Source of the DNA: Anaspis maculata
Lineage: Eukaryota > Arthropoda > Insecta > Coleoptera > Scraptiidae
Length of the DNA stretch: 64,000 bases
Direction of reading: 5' to 3'
Assembly: GCA_949128115.1 (NCBI GenBank)
Contig: OX421963.1
Span: 86,437,602 to 86,501,601 of the forward strand
Position 1 is the stretch's first letter. Each line of letters opens with the position of its first letter. Below the pieces are notes generated by a model. The model was given only the letters and a program-made list of their open reading frames with translations. It was not told the origin of the DNA and did no database searches. A program made the position numbers and the translations under genes. This document shows positions 11,085-24,000 of the stretch, in pieces.

Positions 11085-13440
11085 CCCGATGCGTGGCCGG
11101 ACAATTGACACATAGGGGCTCATCAGGGCTCCAAACTTCACATGAGGACAAAAGGGAGCCCGATAAAGCTCCGAAGCCACGGAAAAAAGCAAGGGGGCTC
11201 AGCAGGGCTTCAAACTATATTGAGGACATAAGGGGGTCTAATGGAGCTCTCTATAACAAAACAAGGCAAGAGGGGGCTCACTGTGATACTCTGAGAGTCA
11301 AGAAAAAACAGAAGTGGGCTAATTAAGGCCCTAAACTACACTTGAGGACACAAGGGGGCTCGATAGGGCTCCGAACATCACATGAAAACACAAGGTGCCT
11401 ATTTATACACCAAAAGTCAAGGGAAATGTGAGGCTCAGCAGGGCTTCAAAACACGTTGAAGGAACAAGGGGGTCCAATGAAGTTTGCTTGAATTCATATC
11501 GCTGGCTGTGAAAAAACATGAGGGGGCTAATTGGGGCTCCAAACTACCCTTTCAGACACAAGGGGGCCGATAGGGCTTCGAATATCACATGGAGGCACAA
11601 GGAACTCACTAATGCTCCAAAAGACACAGAAAAAAGTGAGGGGGCTCAGCAAGGTCTCAAAAGATGTTTGAGAAAGAATGGCGGCCCACGGAGGATCACT
11701 AGGGCCTCTAACAGCGCAAAAAGGCATAAAGGAGGTCACTGGAATTCTGAAGGCTACAAAAAAGGGGGCTCATCAAGGTTCCAAACGATACATGAGGGCA
11801 CTAGGGAACCCGATAGAACTCCGTAAGCCACAGAAAAATGCTAGGGGGCTCAGCAGGGCTTCAAAAGACGTTGATGAAACAAGAAAGACCTTGAAGGGCA
11901 ACTAGGGCAACAAGGCGGCTTACTGGGATTCTGAAAGCTACGCAAAGAATAATGGGTGTCATCAGGGCTCCAAACGATACATGAAGACACAAGGGGGCCG
12001 ATAGAGCTCCGTAAGCCAAAGGAAAATGCTATAGGGCTCAGCAGGGCTTTAAAAGACGTTGAAGAGACAAGGGGGCCCTTAGAGGGCAACAAGGGCAACA
12101 AGGGGGCTTGCTGAAATTCTGAAAGCTACGTAAAGCAAAAGGAGGCTCATCAGGGGTCCAAACGATACATTGGGGCACAATGGGGGCCTGATGGAGATCC
12201 ATGACCCACGGAGAAATGCTAGGGGACTCAGCATGATTTCAAATGATATAGACAACACAATGGAGCCCCCGGGAGTTCTGTTTAACAAAAAAAGGCAAAA
12301 GGGGCTTACCTCTGGGCTTACTGATACCGTGAAAGCCATGAAGAAAACATGACGGGCTGATTAAAACCACACTTGCAGACACAGGGAGGGGGAGGGCAAC
12401 CAGGGTCGGAATATTATATGAAGACACAAGAGACTTACTAATGCTCCGAACAATAGGGCTCCGAATGACATGACGGCACAAGGGTGCTTAGTGCTCCGAA
12501 AGTAACGGAAAATACGAGAGGACTCAGCAGGTCTTCAAATTACATTGAAGACACAAGAAGGGGGCCCAATGAAGCTCTAGATAACAGAAGATGATGAAAG
12601 AGGGCTTAAAATGGAATTCTGAAAGCTATGAAACACATAACGGCACTTGAGGACGCATCAAGGGGGCCCGATAGGAGGCTGAATATCACATGAAGGCACA
12701 AGGAGTTCACTAATGCTCCGAAATCCTTGAAAAAATAAAAGGGGGCCCAACAGAGCTTCAATCAATGTTGAAGACACAAGGGAGCCTACTCGAGATCTGT
12801 ATAATGAAATTAGCTTATTGGTACGTATCAGCTCTGGGGCTTATCAGATCTTTGATTACATTTTAAGAAACAAAAGGGCCTGGCAGGGCTCCGAATATGA
12901 CATAATAGCACAATGCTGCTTGCTGCTCCGAAAGTCAAAGGAAATACAAGGGGGCATAGCAGGGCTTCAAATCACACTGGGGTCCAGTGGGGCTCTTGAT
13001 AACACAAGTTTGCAAAATGGAGGTTTCTGGGTCATAAGGGCTCAAAATTACACTTGAGGACGTAAGGGGCTCGACTGGGCTCCGAACACCACATGAAGGT
13101 ACAAGGGGCTCACTTGTGCTCCGAAAGTCACGAAAAAATGTAAGGGGGCTCAGCAGAGCTCAGAAAAAATATAAGGAAACTCCAGGATAGGGCTCCCAAT
13201 ATGACATGGAAACACAAAGTTGCTTACTGCTACGAAAGTCACGGAGAAATGCAAGGGGCTCGACAAAGGCTTTAAACTGCACTAAAGACACAAGGAGGCC
13301 CAATGGACGTCTGGATAGCACAAGAATGCAACAGAGGGCTTGCTGGGATTCTGATAATCATGAAAAGACCTGAATGGCTAATTAGGTTTCCAAACAACAC
13401 TTGCGGACACAAAGGGCTCGATAGGGTTCCGAATTAGAAT
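11085..13440 (+). repeat. Higher-order satellite, six ~42-bp submonomers (~250-bp HOR)
   Basis: The array consists of ~42-bp submonomers, each containing two GGGCTC-like hexamers about 10 bp apart and ending in ACACAAGG. Six submonomer types recur in order, distinguished by what follows the second hexamer: CCAAACTACACTTG, CCGAATATCACATG, CCGAAAGTCACGG, TTCAAAAGACGTTG, CTCTGGATAACACAAG and TTCTGAAAGCCATG. A full cycle is about 250 bp (for example CGATAGGGCTCC at 19098 to CAATAGGGCTCC at 19351). Short open frames occur because stops are rare in the unit; they are not genes. Confidence 0.85.
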
Positions 13441-13454
13441 TCTGGAAGCTCGGT

Positions 13455-14582
13455 GCACTACTACACCTTTTCCAGTTGTAGTTCAGAAAATATCAGTCGT
13501 ATTTCAGATATCGTCAATTGTAGTTCAGAAGACGTCAATTGCATTTTTTTTTTATTCGTTTATTTAACGTCGGCCTATATCCGCAACGAGGCCTAACACC
13601 GACGCCGGTGAATGCTTTCCTCCACTATACCGGGAATTTTGCCGAACTCCTGTGTGTTCCAACACAGGGTAGGGATTTTTAACGACCACCAACATCGCAT
13701 GGGGTCGGCACCATCGTTCGTATTTTACGTGCTATGCGACACACGGCGCGTCTTGCATTTAGCAAGCATTCCAACTAAACCAAGGAGCTTGTTTTCGAGG
13801 CCGAAAATCCGTCCCCGGCGGAGATCGAACCCGCGACCTCTGGAGTGGCAGTCGAACGCGCTAACTAACCACACCACAAGCTCCTCGTCAATTGCATTTC
13901 AGAATAGTAAAATGTAGTTCAGAAAGTATCAATTTTATTTCAGATTAGTCAAATGTATTTCAGAAACAGTCAATTGTATTTCAGATTAATAAATTGAATT
14001 TGAGAAAGCATCATTTGTATATCAGAAAGCGTGATTTGTATTTCAGAACATGTCATTTGTAGTTCAGAAAATAATTCATATGTATAATTTATCAATCAAT
14101 GCAGCTCCAAGATAATTGTAGCATTTGTCGTTCTTCAGTGCTGCGGAAGCCGGTCGTGCGATTAACACCACCGCAGGCATCTGTTACACAGAAGATGTGC
14201 CGAATATCTGCAGTTCATCATTCAAGAAGATCAAGAGTTCGAAGCTGTGGCTGTGCAAAAGTGCCCCAATTTTGCAGGAGTCCGAATAAAATTGATACTT
14301 TCTGAACAACATTTTACTAATCAGAGATGCAACTGATGTCTTTTGAACTACAATTGACGCCTTCTGAACTTCAATTGACGCTTTCTGAAATACAATTGAC
14401 ATAATCTGATGTACAGTTCACGTTTTCTGAACTACATTTGATGAATCTGAAATACAATTGACGCCTTCTGAACTACAAGTGACTAATCCGAAATACAATT
14501 GACGCTTTCTGAACTACACTTGATAAATTCTGAAATTCAATTGACGATATCTGAAATACAATTGATATTTTCTGAACAGTGC
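13455..14582. repeat. Foldback-like block: inverted arms of ~22-bp tandem units
   Basis: The left arm (13455-14080, minus the SINE) is a tandem array of a ~22-bp unit like GTCAATTGTATTTCAGAA. The right arm (14290-14582) is the same array inverted. The outer ends GCACT match. Between them lies about 200 bp of single-copy sequence. Long inverted arms made of short tandem repeats are the hallmark of Drosophila FB elements. No flanking duplication was recognised. Confidence 0.7.
13547..13886 (-). mobile_element. tRNA-derived SINE with 13-bp target duplication
   Basis: On the minus strand the 5' end (from 13886) has a tRNA-like head: an A box in TGGTGTGGTTAGTTAGCG and a B box GCGGGTTCGATCTCC. A ~250-bp body follows, ending in an A-rich tail (T-run at 13545-13553 on the plus strand). 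GTCAATTGCATTT flanks it at 13534-13546 and 13887-13899, a LINE-type target duplication. It sits inside a ~22-bp tandem unit of the Foldback-like block, so it is younger than that block. Confidence 0.85.
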
Positions 14583-14815
14583 GCGGAATAATTCAAGGGG
14601 ACTCACTAGAGGTTCAAAGACATTGAAAAAACAAGAGTGCCCAAAAGGGTTTCAAATAATACAATGAGGTATAAAAGGCTCATCAGATCTCTAAAAGCAA
14701 GAGGAAATGCAAAACGGGTTAGTAAAACAAAGGCAAAGGGCAAAACAAAATTTGCGACGAATTGTCCGTGCGGCGAATTGTCCGTGCGACGAATTGTCCG
14801 GTCACGCGAAAGTAG

Positions 14816-15784
14816 TGGAGGTTCACCAAAAGAAATGGGACTTCGATCTGCCACTGACAATAATAATGACATGCCAGGCCGCTAGCTTCCACTCATCTTT
14901 TTTTTTCAGATTCGGGCACATAAATTGGTCACTAGGAGTCAGGTCAGGGCAGCATGGTGGATGATTCATTTTTTAAAGCCGCATGACGTCTCACCGGACA
15001 CAGCAATGCTAGCCTTGTGAATGTCCAGTGTCGTGGAGTAAGAGAACGCCTTTTGCCAACTGTCCTCACCCTATTCAAACGTTGCAAAATGTTTGCATAT
15101 ATGTAGTATCTTCTTCCGTTGTCTCTATGCATTCTAGAAGCAGAATTTCTCGAAAATGCCAAAACATTGTTGCTATTACTTCTTCAGCCAATAGCTAGCA
15201 GGTTTTGATTTTTTTTTTAAGCTGAGCCACCCTTCGTATTTCATTAAAATCAGTGTTTAGGCCGAAACAGGCAATGTGAGATGTATGGTAAAATGTAGGT
15301 ACAATGTACCTTTCATTATTGTCCATCAACCTTGGTAAAAGCTCCTGAATCATATACGCCGACTTCCTACCTTCCTACTCACATAACAAAAGCTAAACAA
15401 AACGTGAAGACGTGTCGTGGGAGTACCCCAGGTCAACATCCAGTTCCGTTATTCTCAGACGAATACTTCGTAATAATTATTAAGCAGATAAGTAGTGCCG
15501 AGTGCAAGGTATGCCGTGAGCACAAAGAAAAAGAACTTTAATATAATAAAGCCATCAGCTGGGTATCAAACAATGCAGTATGTACCTAAATACTTGAACT
15601 CATTGATATTTCCTAAGTATTACAAAAACAAAAACAAAAAGAACAATTCATGCGTTTGTCATATTGGCAAGGCGAAAGAAAATTGGTTCTTTTATCCAGA
15701 AATGACCAGGTGCCAAGCATTTGAATCAATGAATGAACGGACTCTTTTACATAAGTATTTCAAAAATTTTACTAAAAGGCGATA
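14816..15784. other. No gene recognised
   Basis: Unique-looking DNA between the 9-bp TSD and an LTR relic. The 158-aa frame starting at 15495 runs into the LTR relic and shows no domain. Confidence 0.35.
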
Positions 15785-16038
15785 CTGTCACGGAACTAGC
15801 TGGAGACTTCGACGCGCGATTGAGACACATCTACACAATTGGCGGAGGTGCCGTGCTTCAGCTTTCCAGAATATACCCGAGTCCGATGGACTTTTCTTCG
15901 AGCCCGCGCCATCTGAAATGTTCTCAAATACAACACACGAGTACATAAGTGAATTTAGTAGAACGCAGTAATAAATAGTGTGAGTTTAGACGTTTGTTTC
16001 TCAATTAATGAAGTACCCTACGCAAATTCGCAATAATA
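15785..16038 (+). mobile_element. Internally deleted LTR relic, same family as 9539-10060
   Basis: It begins TGTCACGGAACTAGC. Its 3' part (GTAGAACGCAGTAATAAATAG, then TCTCAATTAAT and CCCTACGCAAATTCG) aligns with the end of the solo LTR (GTAGTACGCAGAAATAAACAG, TCTCAATTATA, CCGTACGCGAAATATCG). About 270 bp of the middle is missing and the termini have decayed. It is older than the copy at 9539. Confidence 0.65.
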
Positions 16039-17690
16039 CATACACAATTATTGCTGTATCCGACTGCCCACACACTTAATTTTCGATATTGAAAGCTTCC
16101 AGGAAACAGCCCTGGAAATTGCTAAAATGTTTCATTTCTGCAATGATGTAAAGGAAAATCTATATAAGTACTTATTTTGATGGTTTCTCGTAAAGCGAAT
16201 CACCAATCGCAGCGGCCATAAAATCCATTTTCACAGCGCCCGGGCCCTAAAGGTAGGCAGGTAATACCTATACGGTGATTAATGACCGCATCCACCACCC
16301 CCCTGAAGGTCAAAACCTAACAATAAAAGTCCGATATACCAATTAAATTTTTCAAGAAAAATCAATCTTGCAGCAGAAGGAGCGGTTTTCTATCGATTTC
16401 CTTCGTTCTTTTTTCACGGGACAGGTATACCAATACCTATAATACCTATTTATGCACATTATTACATATTCATTTCGCAGACCGACTCGACGGTGCCGGG
16501 TGGATATTTAATTTTCGCCCTCACCATTTCTTTGAATACGACTCAAAATAGGCACTTACTCATATCCATTGAAAAATGAAAATCGTTTATCCTTCTGTCT
16601 GAATCGATATTCTTGAAATATTTTCTTTGATTTTTTTCTGCGAAGAGCTTATAAGTTTATTTGGAAAAGAAGCTAATCCAGAAGGTATTGGCGAAGGAAA
16701 TTACTTCCATTATCGTTTTTTGTAACGCTGTCACAGACTTCCTGACCGCGTCTTCCTGTCTCATGCTCGCGTATTAATGAAACGCTCACTTCCTCAGAGC
16801 GTTCGTTACGCCTTGCATTGTCCATCTGTCACATTACGGCGCCGTTTTGCAAGCTATTGAAATTAAGTACAAAATCGCGCGTTTTTCCTCCACCCAGCAG
16901 GTGGCTTTCATATTCCAGCTGATAAAATATTTCACACGGCAGATCTTTGAAATAATTGCACGTTCAAATAAGCAGATGCCATTTGATAAGTATCAAAGTA
17001 CCACTATACCTACCTTTGTATTATAGGTACGTAGTGTTTAACATTTTTGTTGTTATCTGCATCTTTGTCGTGATGGGACATGGAACCCAACAATGGGACG
17101 TGTGTGCGCTCTCGTGTAGGTGGATCATGGGTGGTTTGGTTAGATGAGAGGGCATGTATTGGGCATAACTGGTTTTGTGATGCCCATATGTGCGCGAGAG
17201 TGTGGATTTTGAAGTGGGTGTCATGCCGCCAGAAAAAAATCACTCACGAGAAGAGTTCAATAAATCCGAATGGGTACCTATAGGTACAAATCTAGAGGAA
17301 AATCTGAATCTGTATAGTATGGGGGGCATAGGTCATGCCGTGTGCAGATTTGCGAGGCTATATGAAGTTGAATCTCAATCGATTCATGGACCATATGGGC
17401 GATGAAAAGTTATAGTGGAACATTTGGCACCTGCTGCAGGCAAATATGGCGGAGGCGCCACAATGGGCACCATCTGCGGTGATAAAAAATGGCTAGAACT
17501 CGTTTGTTTTCCAACGGCTTTTGACATTTGATATCCAAATCATTTTACGAAATTTTTCTCATGACCTACTCCACATCTTTTGAAAAAACATTTTTGAAAA
17601 CTGCCAAAAATGTTATTTTACGATATGTTGAAATGCGCCGGTTTTTGAAGGTTATCCGATAGTAAGGTTGGTAGAAAAGGCGGTTTTCAC
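16039..17690. other. No gene recognised
   Basis: Anonymous DNA with several CCTACCTA/TAGGTA runs. Overlapping open frames at 17010-17283 on both strands are mutual shadows with no domain. It is possibly single-copy host sequence; nothing supports a function. Confidence 0.35.
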
Positions 17691-17699
17691 TTGTAGTTA

Positions 17700-18435
17700 C
17701 AAGTTTATTTAACCATACGGTTCTACGGGTCCGGTTTTCGTCGCTTCCATCATTCTTTCCTTTTCTTCATCCTTTGGATTTGTCTTGATATACTTCTTCT
17801 CCTATCATCCCTTCCATAATTGTGTTTGTTCTTCTTACTTCCTTCACCTCGGTTTGTTTTATTCCTCCCAGTAGCTGCATATAGTATCTCCTCCATTCCT
17901 TAATTTTTATTTTCTCGTTCACTTTGTCGTATTTTCTACTATTTCTGTTCATGTATTTCCAAACTTCATTCTTCTTTTCCATCTCTCTGATATTTCTTTC
18001 TGCTTCTTCTCATCTCTCTAATCTTTCTTTCTGCTTCTTTTCTTCCCTTTGATTTTCTTTCTTTGCATTTCTCCCGGTGCTTTTTCCTGGCTTCTGCATA
18101 TTCCTCTTTCGTTTCTCTATTCTTCCCCCAGTCTTTCAATCTTCTTTGCGCTTCTTTCTTCAACCGCGTGCACTGTGCAGTCTTGGTTCCACCAGTCATC
18201 ATTTCCTCTCCAGATTGTCACTACTCTCCTTCTTAACGCTAAATTTGTGTTAGTTCTCAACATCTCCTGGTTTACTGTCCCTTCCCGTAATTTTGCTTCT
18301 TTTGCCTTTACCTGGTATCTTAACATTGTCTTTCTCATTCCAACAGCTTCTTTTTTCATTGTCCCTACCCGTGTTTTCGTCGTTTCATGCTGTTCCCTTC
18401 TCGTTTCTGTTTCTGCTTCTTTCCAATAAATAGTT
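17700..18435 (-). pseudogene. Decayed LINE ORF2, region between endonuclease and RT
   Basis: The minus-strand frames are strongly charged and alpha-helical (for example WWNQDC, KKEAQRRLKDWGK, EEYAEARKKHREKCKE, VWKYMNRNSRKYDK, EWRRYYMQLLGG). This is the usual linker between endonuclease and reverse transcriptase in LINE ORF2. The frame is broken and sequence stops before RT motifs. It is the downstream continuation of the endonuclease fragment at 28093-28790: the endonuclease frame ends in EDRVEF and this segment resumes with VEF, the intervening 9.6 kb being an inserted element. Confidence 0.7.
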
Positions 18436-18456
18436 CGAATTCCACGGTCGGGTAAC

Positions 18457-18880
18457 ATAATATCCCAGCCAAAAATATCCCACCACAAATCCCGGCAATA
18501 ATATCCCAACCAAAAATATCCCCGCCAATAATATCCCAGCCAGAAATATCCTTGTGACAAAATATCCCATGCCAAATATATTCCAGCCAAAAAGACCCCA
18601 CCCAAAAATATCCCGCGACAAAATTTTCCAATCTGAAAATATCGCAAGAAGGTAACAGCTCTTCAGCCACCGGATCTAGGAAAAAACGTCCCCCGCAAAA
18701 CGTCCCCGGAAAAAATGCCCTCTACAATACGTCCCGGGGAAATCACGTCCCCGGGAAAAAACGTCTCAAGGAAAAGACCTCGAAGGAAAAATACATCCTC
18801 AGGAAAATGCGCCCTCAAAAAAAAGTCCCCCGGAAGAGTCGTTCCTGGAAAAATACGTCTCCCTTCTGTATTACTCTGGA
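18457..18880 (+). repeat. Two short tandem arrays forming the element's left end
   Basis: The first array repeats AATATCCCAGCCAAAA-like ~15-bp units to about 18640. The second repeats AACGTCCCCGGGAAAA-like ~17-bp units to about 18880. Long open frames on the minus strand (GYFWLGY-like periodic peptides) are translations of the array and not a membrane protein. Confidence 0.8.
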
Positions 18881-18954
18881 TACTCACTCTGATGAGCTTC
18901 TTTGTGTCGTCATATTACTTCCGAAACTCCAGTGGAGACTGTCTCTTGTGTCGA

Positions 18955-19869
18955 ATCGAATACACAAAGGAGCCCAGTGAAGCTTCATACCTTGACATAA
19001 CATGAAGGCAAAAGGGGGGCTTACTGGTACTCTGAAAGCCAATAAAAGGCTAAGTGGGCTAATTAGAACTCCATACTACACTTGAGGATACAAGGGGGCT
19101 CGATAGGGCTCCGAGTATCGCATTAAGGCACAAGGTGCTTACCTCGGTGCTTACTCATGCTCCGGAAGTCTCTAAAAGATGCAACGGGGCTCAGCAGGGC
19201 TTCCAAAGACGTTGAAGAGACAAGGGGAGACAAATGGAGCCATGTGTAACACAAGAAGGCAGAAGAGAGCTTACTGGAACTCAGAGAGTCTTGAAAAGCA
19301 CAAGGGGGCTGATGAGAGCTCCAAACTACACTTGCGTAAACATAGAGGCCCAATAGGGCTCCGTATGTCTCATGAAGGCACAAGGGATTTACACTAGGGT
19401 TTCCAAGCCTGGAGGCTTACTGGAACTCTATGAAAAGACATAGGTAGGGGGGCTCATTAGGGCTCCAAACGACACAAGGGAGATCCGAATGCTACGGAAA
19501 AATGCAAGGCAGTAAGACTTCAAACAATACCGAAGACACAAGGGGGTCCAATAGAGCTTTATATGTATAACAATGAAAAGAAAATGGGACTTACTGGTAC
19601 TCTGGAAGCCAATAAAAACATAAGTGAGCCAATTAGGCCCCATCTCGGGATCTGTACTACACTTAAAGACACAAGGGGGCCCGATAGGGCTTCGAATATC
19701 ACATCAAGACACAAGGCGCTTACTCATGCTCCGAAAGTCTCGGAAAGATGTAAGGGGGCTCAGCAGGGCTTCAAAAGACATTGAAGAAATAAGAAGACCC
19801 AATGGAGCTCTGGATAACAAGTAGGCAACACAGGCCTTACTGGAATTTTGAAAGCTATGAAAACACATA
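18955..19869 (+). repeat. GGGCTC higher-order satellite, left block
   Basis: Same six-submonomer satellite as at 11085-13440, with about 3.5 cycles of ~250 bp. It is cut at ACATAAGA by the element at 19873, and the cycle resumes in phase at 27133. Confidence 0.85.
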
Positions 19870-21082
19870 AGATAGTCCGGCTGTTAAGAGGAACCACCTT
19901 GTATTTTAGAGACAAGCGACGAAATTTGGCACACTTGTTCACTAGACCCTACTTTTCGATTTAAGAAATGTTGCCACCATCTGCGGTCGTGTAGACACTT
20001 TATACAGGGTTCAATAGAAAAAATTTGTTGAAAAATCGTAAATCGTGAACCATAACCGGTGGACGTATGTAAATCAGGATATTGATGACTGATTCCATGC
20101 CCATGTAGATGCTGCAAACAGTTTTGGAATATCTTGAGGCGTTTCCGAAATACTTTGGAAGAAGTGAAATTTTTTCAACTTTTTCTTTTTCCAATAAATC
20201 AGTTGTTTTTCAAGATATAGAGCTGCAACTTGATATTCCGGCAAACAAATATGTTTTCAATGAAACCGATGTGGAGCCATCGACAAAGCCTGCTAAATTC
20301 GAAACTAAGATCTTCAACTTTTTTCCATCATGAGCGCCATCTTTAAATTGCCCTTCGTGAAATTGTTGAAAAAACAACTGGTAACGACTTTATTGGACAC
20401 ACACGATGTTTCATCATGAAAAACCAGGTACTCAATTGTGGCAATGACCTCTTCGCCCAAGAAACGTTATCAAGTTCGTTTTTTCTGTTTTTCCTCAACT
20501 TACGTGACAGTAATGACCAAATCAAACTTTGGATCAAATGAATGTTTGCGATATTTCAATCAACATTGTTTTTCAACGTCAGTCACCAAATCATCATCAT
20601 CATCAGTTAAGTGGTGTTCTTTTGGCAAACAGTTGAACAAAAAGTTTGCTTGAATATTTGTGAAAAGGGCAAAAAATGCAGGGTCAGCTCCTGCCCTCAA
20701 ACCCGATTGAAGAAAATATGTACCCAAAAGTGCTACCAACTGATACTGAAATGATTCGGAGGAGTGTGCTCCGTAGTTTAAAGCCAAGCTCAAACTGATT
20801 GTTACATTTTAGTTCGCAGGAGGGACGTGAAAAGTGTTGGTACAGCTTATATTTGAAGCGTTTCTGGCAATATTATTATTATTATTATTATAATTTATTG
20901 TTCATCAAGAATTACATCCTTATAACAAGAGAAAAAGAAACAATAGAAAATAAAAACAAAAGAAACCGGTAATTTGCACAGTTTGTATAATATTCTTAAA
21001 TCAACTTAAATCGTACTGAAATAACTACTAACTAATAAATGTATAGAAAGACAAAGAAGGAGAAAAATATAAATACAAATAA

Positions 21083-24000
21083 TCATTCATCTAACGCAAA
21101 AGCTCTTAATTTGAGAACGCCAATCAAGAAATTTGATAGGAGCTTTATCTTGGGTATGGTGATTTCATTCAAAACCTCTCTCAACTGCAGGATACCATTC
21201 AGATTTTTTACGAACCGAGGGCGAATCTGTCCATAGAGAGGGCAGCCAAACATAATATGTTCCAATGTCTCAAGAGACCTAGTGTTACAGAGCAAGCAGA
21301 CTTGATCGGAATAAATGAGGTAGGCTGAACCGCCGTATGTGAATTTCAAAAGTTTTCTGCTGCATACTCTTAGTTGAGCTACAAGTCGTATGAAACACAA
21401 GTTCAAAGGTTGCTTCAGGTAAAATGGGGGCTCCTCGCCAACCGTAAAGTGAGAGTAAAAAAGAGGGTAGGAAGAGTCACGCAGCCGCTCGAGGTCACCC
21501 GCATACAAATAACGCTTAAATCTGACCAACAATTCACTCTGAACCGAATTGAGACGACCCAAGTCCAAACCCTCCCAGTAGTCACCAGCATTAATGAGAG
21601 TGAAAAACTCCCTGAGCTGCAAGGCCCAGTTGTACCGTATGTCACCATTACTACTCAACTGTAAGAGCCTCTGGAAACAAACTCTCGGGAAACGCGAATT
21701 ATTCATAGACAACAGTCTACGCAACCAGTTGAGAGATTTTTCGAACAAAAGATAGGCAAGCTTTACAGTTCCAGTTTCAAGTCTTACAATGTAGTCCGGC
21801 GTACTTCTCGACAGGGACAACAATCTTTTGAAAAAGCCCACCTGAACCCTCTCAAGGATCTCACAGTACCGCAAACCAAAAACCACAGCACAATGCGAGA
21901 GAGACCCCAGGACAATCGACTGATAAAGCTTCATTCTAGCCTCCCACGAATTTATCTTCGAGTGCAACATAAGATCCATTACTGATGCAATAGCTCCCTT
22001 CGCCTTACAGACGGTGACCCCTGCCATTCCCCGAAAGACCACTGAAGAGGAGAACTCAACACCAAGGTATCTGTACCTGTTTACAATCTCGAGTGCAACG
22101 TTGTCAAACATAAAACTCTGATTCCGAACTCCGCGCCCCCCTCTGCGAAAACAAATAACTTTTGTTTTGTCTGTGTTAACTTGCAGGCGATTATCTGCCA
22201 CGTACCGCTCTAGGAGGCGTAGTTTACGGGAGAGGTCGATCGGGGAGTCTCCAAGAAGGACCAAGTCATCAGCGTATAAAAGCATTAGGACGTCTACATT
22301 ATTGTCAACATTCAATCCAGAAGCACCCGCCGCCCTGAAGTATTTTTCTATGTCGGATATGAATAAAGTGAAGAGAAGGGGACTCAACGGCTCTCCCTGG
22401 AGAACACCCTCATTTATATCGTACCTCTTTGAGAAACCACCCTGACTTTTGACAGACATGTTTGCTCCATCATAAATGCTTTTTATAATTCGTAGGATTT
22501 TCGTGCTGACTCCTAAAGAATGTAGCTTGGTCCAAAGAAGCGCGTGTGAGATGCTGTCAAAAGCACGCTTAAAATCCACAAATGCAGCGTAAATGCTCCT
22601 TCCCTTGAATCTAAGATTTATCTGGAGGACGGCATTCAGAACAAAAACGTTGTCCTGGCAACCCCTTCCCTCCCTGAATCCCGTCTGACATTCCGGGAGA
22701 ATGCTTTCCTCATCAGCCCATACACTGAGTCTATTCAGCAGAATTTGTGTGAACATTTTTGGAATTACATTTACCAGAGCAATGCCCCTATAATTGCCGG
22801 GAACATCCACTGCACCCTTTTTGTGAATCATAAAAAGGATAATCTCGCACCACGCTGGAGGAACGGAGCCCCCGTCAAAGACGTTGTTAAGCAGACTGCA
22901 AAGATACAATAGCCAGTTTTGTGGGAGATTCTTAACAAATTCGCAAGAAATTCCGTCGCGACCCGGAGATTTACGATTTTTACATTTCTGCAAGACACGC
23001 ATGAGCTCATCAAGCGAAATTGCCTCATCTAGTATAGGATTGTGGATAATCTGATGCGGCAAATCAAAAACAATTCGAGGCGATTGCATAGTGTCATAAA
23101 AATTCTCCCAGACATCAAGCGGCAGCGATAAGTTTTTGTACCGGCGGAACTTTTTTACCGTCCTCCAAAACACAGCCTGATTACTTACCTCACTGAGTTT
23201 TTCTATAATAGATATTTCGTGATTAGTTTTCTTGTTTCTAATAAGAGCTCTATGCGATTGTTTGGATTCTAAGTATCTTTGCTTACGGGATTGCTCGAAG
23301 TTGTGTTTTTTGCACTCTTTTAAACAGGAATGGAGGTTTCTCTTAGACCGACGACACTCATCATCAAACCAAACAGCGCAGCTAGTTTTATGCGTCCCTT
23401 CACCCTCACGAACCCGTCTTGACATACCTAATAATTTCGCAGTTTTCCAAATTGTATCTACCAAGTTCTTGTATGAATCAGTTACCGTTTGGCGAGGGAC
23501 CACTTCTGGAGAACATTCCATCATCGCTGCGTAATCGAACAAAGATGGGTCTCTCCAAACTAAGACTTCCGATGAAACCCCATGCTGACCACTCATTTTA
23601 TGTAGGCCAGGAAAACAACCACCGATCTCTAAGGACAAGGGGAAATGATCTGAGAAGGACGAATAGTCCAGCACCTTCAAATCTCTAACCGTCTGTAAGT
23701 TGGAAGCTCTACACCAGACCAGATCGATAACGCTATTACCGTTCGAGTTAGAAAACGTGAATTGCCCCGGGCAATCTCCCTCGGTTCTGCCGTTCAGCAG
23801 CACAAACAGGTTACTTTGCATGAACTCAAGTAAGCTTCTCCCTCTATGATTTCGGACTGGATCACTACTTAGTCTCTGACTGTGCAAACGGGTGTCCCCG
23901 AACAGGTCTTCCACCGCCTCATCATCACCACCAACTCTACAGTTAAAGTCACCCCCAATGATGAATATATGATTTGGGTATTTCTCTTGAATTTCCACGA

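Larger units (their letters stand above)
10988..14806. mobile_element. Complete satellite-bearing TIR element with 9-bp TSD (MULE-like)
   Basis: CGAAAGTAG at 10979-10987 is repeated exactly at 14807-14815. Between them the element starts GGTTCTAGGACAATTCG and its other end, reversed, reads CGTGACCGGACAATTCG. Both ends are built from tandem copies of a 16-mer GGACAATTCGTCGCAC (four or more on the left with variants, three on the right). The body is a higher-order satellite (11085-13440 and 14585-14730) and a Foldback-like block (13455-14582) that carries a SINE. There is no transposase, so it is non-autonomous. TSD length and tandem-structured TIRs are most like Mutator-like elements, but without a transposase the superfamily is an inference. 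Confidence 0.8.

Noticed and set aside
13800..13886. Functional tRNA gene on the minus strand
   Set aside because: The tRNA-like head is followed by a ~250-bp body, an A-rich tail and a 13-bp target duplication, so it is a SINE.
18117..18670. Minus-strand frames with periodic GYFWLGY-like peptides that look like a membrane protein
   Set aside because: The peptide period equals the ~15-bp tandem array at the end of a TIR element, and all frames are open because the array lacks stops.
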